Positions 16,355-22,708 of a stretch of DNA of 64,000 nucleotides are shown here, piece by piece (positions within the stretch are counted from its first letter, which is position 1; each line of letters starts with the position of its first letter). This DNA is from Streptomyces sp. NBC_00572 (GTDB lineage Bacteria > Actinomycetota > Actinomycetes > Streptomycetales > Streptomycetaceae). Position numbers and translations under genes: made by a program. The notes under the pieces are model-generated. The model was not told the origin of the DNA. It searched no databases and was given only the letters and a program-made list of their open reading frames with translations. The stretch covers positions 4,092,001 through 4,156,000 of the forward strand of contig NZ_JAPENX010000001.1 in assembly GCF_026341815.1 (NCBI RefSeq), given 5' to 3'.

Positions 16355-17326
16355 ATGAGGGTGCTACTGCTCGGAGCCAACGGCTTCATCGGCCGTTTCG
16401 TCGCCGACCGGCTCCTCGCCGACCCGGCCGTCCACCTCACCGCGCTCGGCCGGGGCGACGACGCCGACGTGCGCTTCGACCTCGCCTCCGGCAGTCCCGG
16501 CGCGCTGACCCGCTTCCTCGACGCCGTCCACCCCGGGGTCGTCGTCAACTGCGCCGGCGCCACCCGGGGCGGCGCCCGCGACCTCACCCGGCACAACACC
16601 GTCGCCGTCGCCACCGTCTGCGAGGCCCTGCGGCGCAGCGGCTGCGGCGCCCGGCTCGTCCAGGTCGGCTGCGCCTCGGAGTACGGGCCCAGCCAGCCCG
16701 GTTCCTCCACCGCCGAGGACGCCGTGCCCCGCCCCGGCGGCCCGTACGGGGTGTCGAAGCTGGCGGCGACCGAACTCGTCCTGGGTTCTGGCCTCGACGC
16801 CGTGGTCCTCCGGGTGTTCTCGCCCGTGGGCCCCGGCACCCCCGCCGGCTCGCCGCTCGGCCGTCTCGCCGAGGCGATGCGCCGGGCCATGCAGGCCGGG
16901 GACGGCGAGCTGAAGCTCAGCGGCCTCGGCGTGCAGCGGGACTTCGTCGACGTACGGGACGTGGCGCGGGCCGTGCACGCGGCCTCGCTCTCCGCCGCCC
17001 AGGGCGTCGTCAACATCGGCACCGGCCGCGCGGTCCGGCTCCGGGACGCCGCCGCCGTCCTCGCCAGGGTCGCCGGCTACTCCGGCAACCTGCACGAGCT
17101 GGACGCCCCGCACGGCATTCCGCAGCGCCCGATGATCGGCGCCCCCCGCAGCGAGGGAACCATCGCCGACCAGCTGGCCTCCGCGCCCTACCCGTACCCC
17201 GACGGCTGCGGGCCCTGGCAGCAGGCCGACGTCCGCACCGCCCGCGACCGGCTCGGCTGGCGGCCCCGGATCAACCTGGAGGAGTCGCTCGCCGACATCT
17301 GGATGGAGGCGGCGTGTCGCATCTGA
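16355..17326 (+). CDS. NAD-dependent sugar epimerase/dehydratase
   Basis: A 323-residue extended short-chain dehydrogenase acting on a nucleotide sugar. The Rossmann signature GANGFIGR is at residues 6-13, the catalytic YGVSK pair at about 130-134, and the substrate-binding half contains DFVDVRDVARAVHAA and NIGTGRAVRLRDAA, typical of UDP-hexose 4-epimerases and related dehydratases. It sits 201 bases after the membrane protein gene and its last 13 bases overlap the spherulin-4-like gene. It could provide the activated sugar (for example UDP-GalNAc from UDP-GlcNAc) used by the glycosyltransferase; which reaction it catalyses cannot be decided from the sequence. Confidence 0.88.
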   Translation: MRVLLLGANGFIGRFVADRLLADPAVHLTALGRGDDADVRFDLASGSPGALTRFLDAVHPGVVVNCAGATRGGARDLTRHNTVAVATVCEALRRSGCGARLVQVGCASEYGPSQPGSSTAEDAVPRPGGPYGVSKLAATELVLGSGLDAVVLRVFSPVGPGTPAGSPLGRLAEAMRRAMQAGDGELKLSGLGVQRDFVDVRDVARAVHAASLSAAQGVVNIGTGRAVRLRDAAAVLARVAGYSGNLHELDAPHGIPQRPMIGAPRSEGTIADQLASAPYPYPDGCGPWQQADVRTARDRLGWRPRINLEESLADIWMEAACRI

Positions 17327-18057
17327 CGGCGACCACGGGGGCGGTGAAGGAGGCCCTGGGGGTGGGCGTGCCCGGCTACGCCCACCCGCTGCTGGCCCCC
17401 GTCGAGTGGGGCGAGCTGACCCGCCCCGGGACCCCGCTGCACTGGGCGGTGCTCAATGTGGCGGAGGGGCCGGGCAGCCGCCCCGACCCGCACTGTCTGG
17501 AGGCGGCGGGGAGGCTCCGTAACGCCGGGGTCAGGGTCCTCGGGCACCTGGACGCGGCGTACGGCTCCCGGCCCTTCGGGGAGCTGGTCTCGGACGCCCA
17601 CCGCTTCGTCGACTGGTACAAGGTCGACGGCTACTACCTGGACCGCTGCCCCTCGGACCGGACGGACCTGGCCGGGGTGCGGCGGGTCACCGCGACCCTG
17701 GAGGCGGTCCTCGGCGGCGAGGCCCATCTCGTGCTCGGCCACGGCACCCATCCCCATCCGGGATACGCCGAGACCGCCGATCAGCTGGTGACGTTCTCGG
17801 GTGGCTGGACGGACTACCGCTGGTCGCAGGTGGCCGAGTGGACGGCGGAGTACACGGAGGCGAAGTTCGTCCATCTCGTGCACGGGGTTCCGCGCACCCA
17901 CCTGGACGAGGCCCTGCGGATCGCCCGCTGGCAGGGGGCCGGAACGATCTTCTTCACCGATCGTTCGGGGGCCCCGGGACAAAGTGCGCCATTCCACTCG
18001 CTGCCCGGCTACTGGGACGAAATCGTCTCGCGGATCGGACCGGGTGTCTCGGAATGA
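17314..18057 (+). CDS. spherulin-4-like glycoside hydrolase family protein
   Basis: A 247-residue protein of the spherulation-specific family 4 type, a TIM-barrel-like group that includes fungal Sph3 (GH135), which cleaves N-acetylgalactosamine-containing exopolysaccharide. Recognisable pieces are GVPGYAHPLLAPVEW at the start, WAVLNVAEGPGSRPDP, GHLDAAYGSRP, the acidic strand VDWYKVDGYYLDRCPS that should carry catalytic or binding acids, and the final strand GTIFFTDRSG. No signal peptide is seen, which is unusual for a secreted polysaccharide hydrolase and suggests a cytoplasmic or non-classically exported protein. GTG 17314 overlaps the epimerase gene by 13 bases, so it belongs to the glycan operon. 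Confidence 0.82.
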   Translation: MSHLTATTGAVKEALGVGVPGYAHPLLAPVEWGELTRPGTPLHWAVLNVAEGPGSRPDPHCLEAAGRLRNAGVRVLGHLDAAYGSRPFGELVSDAHRFVDWYKVDGYYLDRCPSDRTDLAGVRRVTATLEAVLGGEAHLVLGHGTHPHPGYAETADQLVTFSGGWTDYRWSQVAEWTAEYTEAKFVHLVHGVPRTHLDEALRIARWQGAGTIFFTDRSGAPGQSAPFHSLPGYWDEIVSRIGPGVSE

Positions 18058-18120
18058 GAAGGAGCGTGGCAGTGTTACGGGGAGAACAACCGTACTGACA
18101 TACCGACAACCGGAGTCCCC

Positions 18121-19299
18121 GTGTCGCTGCCACCCCTGGTCGAGCCGGCTGCCGAGCTCACCGTAGACGAGGTCCGCAGGTACTCCCGCCACCTGATCAT
18201 CCCGGACGTCGGGATGGACGGGCAGAAGCGGCTGAAGAACGCCAAGGTGCTGTGTGTCGGTGCCGGTGGCCTCGGCTCGCCGGCGCTGATGTACCTGGCC
18301 GCCGCCGGCGTGGGCACGCTCGGCATCGTGGAGTTCGACGAGGTCGACGAGTCGAACCTCCAGCGCCAGATCATCCACAGCCAGGCCGACATCGGCCGCT
18401 CCAAGGCCGCCTCGGCGCGCGACAGCGTGCTCGGCATCAACCCGTACGTGAACGTGATCCTCCACGAAGAGCGGCTCGAAGCCGAGAACGTGATGGACAT
18501 CTTCAGCCAGTACGACCTGATCGTCGACGGCACGGACAACTTCGCCACCCGTTACCTGGTGAACGACGCCTGCGTGCTGCTGAACAAGCCGTACGTCTGG
18601 GGTTCGATCTACCGCTTCGACGGCCAGGCGTCCGTGTTCTGGTCCGAGTACGGCCCCTGCTACCGCTGCCTCTACCCGGAGCCCCCGCCGCCGGGCATGG
18701 TCCCGTCCTGCGCCGAGGGCGGCGTCCTGGGCGTGCTGTGCGCGTCCATCGGCTCCATCCAGGTCACCGAGGCCATCAAGGTCCTCGCCGGCGTGGGCGA
18801 CCCGCTGGTCGGCCGCCTGATGATCTACGACGCACTGGAGATGCAGTACCGCCAGGTCAAGGTCCGCAAGGACCCGAACTGCGCGGTCTGCGGCGAGAAC
18901 CCGACCGTCACCGAGCTCATCGACTACGAGGCCTTCTGCGGCGTCGTGTCCGAGGAGGCCCAGGAGGCGGCGCTCGGCTCCACGATCACTCCGAAGCAGC
19001 TCAAGGAGTGGATCGACGACGGCGAGAGCATCGACATCATCGACGTCCGCGAGCCGAACGAGTACGAGATCGTCTCGATCCCGGGCGCGCGTCTGATCCC
19101 GAAGAACGAGTTCCTGATGGGCACCGCCCTCCAGGACCTCCCGCAGGACAAGCGCATCGTCCTGCACTGCAAGACGGGCGTCCGCAGTGCGGAGGTCCTC
19201 GCGGTGCTGAAGTCCGCGGGCTTCGCGGACGCCGTGCACGTCGGCGGCGGCGTGATCGGCTGGGTCCACCAGATCGAGCCCGAGAAGCCGGTCTACTAG
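18121..19299 (+). CDS. moeZ: adenylyltransferase/sulfurtransferase MoeZ (MoeB-rhodanese fusion)
   Basis: A 392-residue E1-like enzyme that adenylates the C-terminus of sulfur-carrier proteins and then transfers sulfur to form a thiocarboxylate. These carriers serve molybdopterin, thiamine or thiocysteine-type cysteine synthesis. The ThiF/MoeB domain carries the nucleotide loop GAGGLGSP at 48-55 and two zinc CxxC pairs (C180/C183 and C254/C257). The C-terminal rhodanese domain has its active cysteine at 350 in HCKTGVRS. GTG 18121 has a GGAG site. It is transcribed alone between the glycan operon and a strong terminator. moaE, encoding the molybdopterin synthase subunit, lies 32 kb away in this window. 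A single enzyme commonly serves several carrier pathways in Streptomyces. Confidence 0.95.
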   Translation: MSLPPLVEPAAELTVDEVRRYSRHLIIPDVGMDGQKRLKNAKVLCVGAGGLGSPALMYLAAAGVGTLGIVEFDEVDESNLQRQIIHSQADIGRSKAASARDSVLGINPYVNVILHEERLEAENVMDIFSQYDLIVDGTDNFATRYLVNDACVLLNKPYVWGSIYRFDGQASVFWSEYGPCYRCLYPEPPPPGMVPSCAEGGVLGVLCASIGSIQVTEAIKVLAGVGDPLVGRLMIYDALEMQYRQVKVRKDPNCAVCGENPTVTELIDYEAFCGVVSEEAQEAALGSTITPKQLKEWIDDGESIDIIDVREPNEYEIVSIPGARLIPKNEFLMGTALQDLPQDKRIVLHCKTGVRSAEVLAVLKSAGFADAVHVGGGVIGWVHQIEPEKPVY

Positions 19300-19309
19300 T
19301 CGGCCGAAC

Positions 19310-19351
19310 GGAAGGGCCCGGAACTCCCCGCGGGGAGATCCGGGCCCTTCC
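19310..19351. terminator. strong bidirectional terminator between moeZ and the TAP-type hydrolase gene
   Basis: A perfect 13-bp outer stem (19310-19322 with 19339-19351, GGAAGGGCCCGGA) encloses an inner CTCCCC/GGGGAG stem. It sits between the convergent stops at 19299 and 19364. Confidence 0.88.
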
Positions 19352-19363
19352 GCGTGTCCGTCC

Positions 19364-20938
19364 TCAGCAGGTCGTGCCGTACTTCGGGACCGTGCCCTTC
19401 AGGAAGTACCCGTCGACCACGTCCGTCACGCAGCGCGAGGTGCCGTAGGCGCCGTGGCCCTCGCCCTTGTTGGTGACCAGGACGCCGACCCCGTCGCCGA
19501 GTTCCCGCGCCATCTTCTCCGCGCCCTCGTACGGGGTCGCGGGGTCGCCCGTCGTGCCGACGACGAGGACCGGGGCGGCGCCCGGGGCGCTCGCCTCCGG
19601 GGTCGCCCGCTCGCCCTTCACCGGCCACCCGGCGCACCAGCCGGCCGTGTCCCAGGCGAGGAACGCGCCGAACACGGGGGAGAGACGCCGGAATTCGGGG
19701 ATCAGCGCCTTCGCCTCCGCCGCGGTGGGCCGCGCGCTGGAGTCGGCGCAGGAGATCGATCGCTGGGAGTGCGACTGAGTGGCGTAATGGCCGCTCGCGT
19801 CACGGTCGTTGTAGTGGTCGGCGAGTTCGAGCAGGGCGCCGCCGCGACCGCCCTCGGCGTCCGCCAGGGCCGCCGTCAGGAGAGGCCAGTTGGACTGCCC
19901 GTACAGCGTCACCGCGATCCCGGTGAGCGCCAGGCCCTCGGTGAGCCGTCGTTCGCCGACGGTCAGCGGAGCGCGGTCGAGCTTCCGCAGCAGGCGGGAG
20001 ATCCGCTCGGTCCCGGCCTTCGGGTCCTGGCCGGTGCTCTTCAGGTAGTTGTCCAGGGCCCGCTGGAAACCGATCGTCTGGTGACGGGCGTGCCCGGCGG
20101 TGTCGGCGGTCGGGTCGACGACGGCGTCGAGGACGAACCTGCCCACGTTCTTCGGGAAGAGATGGGCGTACGTGCCGCCGAGCTGCGTCCCGTACGAGAT
20201 GCCGAAGTAATGGAGCTTCGCGTCCCCGAGCACCTGCCGGATCAGGTCCAGGTCGCGGGCGGTGGCGGTGGTCGTGGTGTACGGGAGGACCGTGCCCGAG
20301 CGGCGGGCGCAGCCGGCGCCGAAGGCGGCGCTGTCCTTGAGGTACGCGGCCTCCTCGGCGTCCGAGTCCGGAGTGAGGTCGATCGTGGCCTCGGCGGTGG
20401 CCTGTTCGGCGTCGGTCCGGCAGACCACCCCGGAGCTGCGGCTCACACCGCGCGGGTCGAAGCCCACCAGGTCGTAGCGCTCGCCGAGCGTCCCGTACTC
20501 CTCCGCCGCCCGGGGCAGGATGTCGACGCCGGAGGCTCCGGGGCCGCCGAAGTTGAAGAGCAGCGAGCCGATGCGCTCGCCCTCGCGGCCGGCCTCCTTG
20601 CGGATCAGCGCGATCGGGATCGTCGCGCCCTCGGGCTTCGTGTGGTCGAGCGGCACCTGGACGGTGGCGCAGCGCCACTCCGCACCGGGCCGCTGCCCGC
20701 CGCCGTCGTCGGGGGCCGCGCAGCGCTTCCAGTCGGGGCGCTGACCGGTGAGCGAGGCGGGCAGCGGGGGAACGGCGGCGGCCGAGGACCCGGTGGCGGT
20801 GGCCGAGGGCTTGGCGTCGGTGGTCGGCGGCGGGGCCGTGCCGGGGGTGGCGGCCGGCGAGCCGTCGCCCGCGCTCGTGCAGCCCGCGACCAGCAGTCCG
20901 GTGACGGCCAGGACCGCCGCCCGTATCCGTATGGACAT
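19364..20938 (-). CDS. secreted alpha/beta hydrolase lipoprotein, TAP-type (SlpD/SlpE-like)
   Basis: A 524-residue exported serine hydrolase of the Streptomyces tripeptidyl aminopeptidase-like group. The signal peptide ends in lipobox VAGC with Cys20. The core contains the oxyanion segment LLFNFGGPGASGVDILP, the nucleophile elbow GISYG with Ser248, and a C-terminal TAP-like domain with PVLVVGTTGDPATPYEGA (acid) and EGHGAYG (catalytic His). Several cysteines near the C-terminus probably form disulfides. It likely removes amino-terminal peptides outside the cell. ATG 20938 follows GGGGGAA. The next gene upstream on the same strand (20992-22566) is a close paralogue, 53 bases away, so this is a tandem duplication. 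Confidence 0.9.
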   Translation of the reverse strand: MSIRIRAAVLAVTGLLVAGCTSAGDGSPAATPGTAPPPTTDAKPSATATGSSAAAVPPLPASLTGQRPDWKRCAAPDDGGGQRPGAEWRCATVQVPLDHTKPEGATIPIALIRKEAGREGERIGSLLFNFGGPGASGVDILPRAAEEYGTLGERYDLVGFDPRGVSRSSGVVCRTDAEQATAEATIDLTPDSDAEEAAYLKDSAAFGAGCARRSGTVLPYTTTTATARDLDLIRQVLGDAKLHYFGISYGTQLGGTYAHLFPKNVGRFVLDAVVDPTADTAGHARHQTIGFQRALDNYLKSTGQDPKAGTERISRLLRKLDRAPLTVGERRLTEGLALTGIAVTLYGQSNWPLLTAALADAEGGRGGALLELADHYNDRDASGHYATQSHSQRSISCADSSARPTAAEAKALIPEFRRLSPVFGAFLAWDTAGWCAGWPVKGERATPEASAPGAAPVLVVGTTGDPATPYEGAEKMARELGDGVGVLVTNKGEGHGAYGTSRCVTDVVDGYFLKGTVPKYGTTC

Positions 20939-20991
20939 GTGTTCCCCCCAGGAGCCCGTCAGGGCGGCCCATCCTAGGTCGTCCCTCCGGG

Positions 20992-22566
20992 CTACTTGCA
21001 GACGGTGCCGGAGGCCGGGACCTTTCCGTCCAGGAGGTACGCGTCGACCGCCTTCTTCACGCACGCGCTGCCGCTGTTGTAGGCGCCATGGCCCTCGCCC
21101 TCGTACGTCAGCTCCACGCCGACGCCGTCTCCGAGCGCCTTCACCATCGACCGGGCGCCCTCGTACGGCGTGGCCGGGTCGCCGGTGTTGCCGACGACCA
21201 GGATCGGCGCCGCATCGGGGGCGGAGACGTCCGGGTGCTCCCAGGTCCCGGCCACCGGCCACTGCGAGCAGCCGGCCAGCGCCCAGCCCATGAAGTCGCC
21301 GAAGACGGGGGAGGCCTCGCGGAAGGTGCCGAGCCGCTCCTTGGCCTGGCCGAGGGTGTAGCGCTCCTTGAAGTCCACGCAGTTGATGGCGGCGTTGGCC
21401 GCCTGGATGTTGCTGTAGGAACCGTTCTGGCCGCGCCCGTTCATCGAGTCCGAGAGGGTGAGGAGCAGCGCCCCGTCGCCGCCCTCGGCATCGGAGAGGC
21501 CCTGCTCCAGATAGGTCCAGTACTCCTTGGAGTAGAGGGCCTGCGCGATGCCGTTGGTGGCCTGCGTCTGGGTGAGCTTGCGTTCGCCGATGCCGGCGAT
21601 CGGCTCCTCGTCGAGGGAGGCGAGGAGATCGATCACGAAGGTCTCGATCTCGGCGACGGTCGAGCCGGGCAGGGTGCACTCGTCGCCGCGGTCCACACAG
21701 TCCTGGGCGAAGTTGTCCAGGGCGAGCTGGAAGCCCTTCGCCTGGCCGAGCGCGCCTTCCTCGACGCCCGCCTCCGGGTCGACGACCGCGTCGAAGACGG
21801 CCCGGCCGACGTTCTTGGGGAACAGATGGGCGTAGACGCCGCCGAGTTCGGTGCCGTACGAGATGCCGAAGTAGTGGAGCTTGTCGTCGCCGAGGACCTG
21901 GCGCATCAGGTCCATGTCCCGGGCGGCGTTCTCGGTGCCGACGTGCGGCAGGGCCGGGCCCGCGTCCCTCTCGCAGCCGGCCGCGTACTTCTTCTGCGCC
22001 TCGGAGAGCGTCAGCTCCTCGGCCTCGTCGTCGGGCGTGAAGTCCAGGGCGTAGTAGGCGTCGAGCTCCTTGTCGGTCGCGCATTCGACCGGTTCGCTGC
22101 GGCCCACCCCGCGCGGGTCGAAGGACACCAGGTCGTAGCGGCTGCGCAGGGTCTCGTAGTCCTTCGCGAAGCTGGGCAGTCCGGTGATGCCGGAGCCGCC
22201 GGGCCCGCCGAAGTTGAAGACGAGCGAACCGATCCGCCGGTCCTTGTCGCGGGCGGGAGCCCGGATCAGCGCGAGCTCGATGGTCTCGCCCTCCGGCACC
22301 GACCAGTCGAGCGGCGTCTGGAGGAAGGAGCACTCCCAGGCGACGTTCCCGGGGAGCGGGGCGGGCGGCTCCCCGCCGCCCTCGGCGGCGGACGGCGCCG
22401 GACACGGCGCCCAGGCGAGCTTCTGGGCCGCCAGCGCCGAGACCCCGGCCGAGCCGCTCGGGTCCGCCTGGTCCGCCGCCTTGTCGCCCCCGTCCGAGCA
22501 CCCGGCGGCGAGCAGCACGGTCGTGGCGGTGAGCAGAGCAGCGCGCTGGGCGGCGGAGATCGGCAT
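20992..22566 (-). CDS. secreted alpha/beta hydrolase lipoprotein, paralogue of the next gene
   Basis: A 524-residue paralogue of the downstream gene, with the same order of elements. The signal peptide ends in lipobox LAAGC with Cys23. It has LVFNFGGPGGSGITGLP, the nucleophile elbow GISYGTELGG with Ser236, AAPILVVGNTGDPATPYEGA and the histidine motif EGHGAYNSG. The catalytic triad appears complete, so it should be an active exopeptidase or esterase anchored on the outer face of the membrane. Compared with its neighbour it has an extra cysteine-bearing segment near residue 285 (DCVDRGDECTLPG). ATG 22566 was chosen because it gives a complete signal peptide. The pair is probably one transcript, ending at the shared terminator next to moeZ. 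Confidence 0.9.
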   Translation of the reverse strand: MPISAAQRAALLTATTVLLAAGCSDGGDKAADQADPSGSAGVSALAAQKLAWAPCPAPSAAEGGGEPPAPLPGNVAWECSFLQTPLDWSVPEGETIELALIRAPARDKDRRIGSLVFNFGGPGGSGITGLPSFAKDYETLRSRYDLVSFDPRGVGRSEPVECATDKELDAYYALDFTPDDEAEELTLSEAQKKYAAGCERDAGPALPHVGTENAARDMDLMRQVLGDDKLHYFGISYGTELGGVYAHLFPKNVGRAVFDAVVDPEAGVEEGALGQAKGFQLALDNFAQDCVDRGDECTLPGSTVAEIETFVIDLLASLDEEPIAGIGERKLTQTQATNGIAQALYSKEYWTYLEQGLSDAEGGDGALLLTLSDSMNGRGQNGSYSNIQAANAAINCVDFKERYTLGQAKERLGTFREASPVFGDFMGWALAGCSQWPVAGTWEHPDVSAPDAAPILVVGNTGDPATPYEGARSMVKALGDGVGVELTYEGEGHGAYNSGSACVKKAVDAYLLDGKVPASGTVCK

Positions 22567-22635
22567 ACGCCCATGGTGGGCCGCCGCCTCGGCCGCCGCG
22601 CGGGACGGAGGTCCATGCGGGTGGCGCCCAGGGGG

Positions 22636-22687
22636 TGTCCGGCGGATCAGGACCGGGCGCCGCGGCCCCGGCCTGATCCGCCGGACA
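22636..22687. terminator. terminator hairpin after the LPG-synthase-like gene
   Basis: Perfect 16-bp arms (22636-22651 TGTCCGGCGGATCAGG, and 22672-22687) with a 20-base GC-rich loop. It lies 22 bases past the stop of the minus-strand membrane gene and 70 bases before the hydrolase start. Confidence 0.82.
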
Positions 22688-22708
22688 GGCCCTGAGGGAC
22701 TCCGCTGC

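Noticed and set aside
19364..22501. single 1045-residue fusion of the two TAP-type hydrolases
   Set aside because: The frame is open across both, but the upstream part is a wrong-frame reading of the paralogue. The downstream gene has its own ATG, ribosome-binding site and lipoprotein signal.
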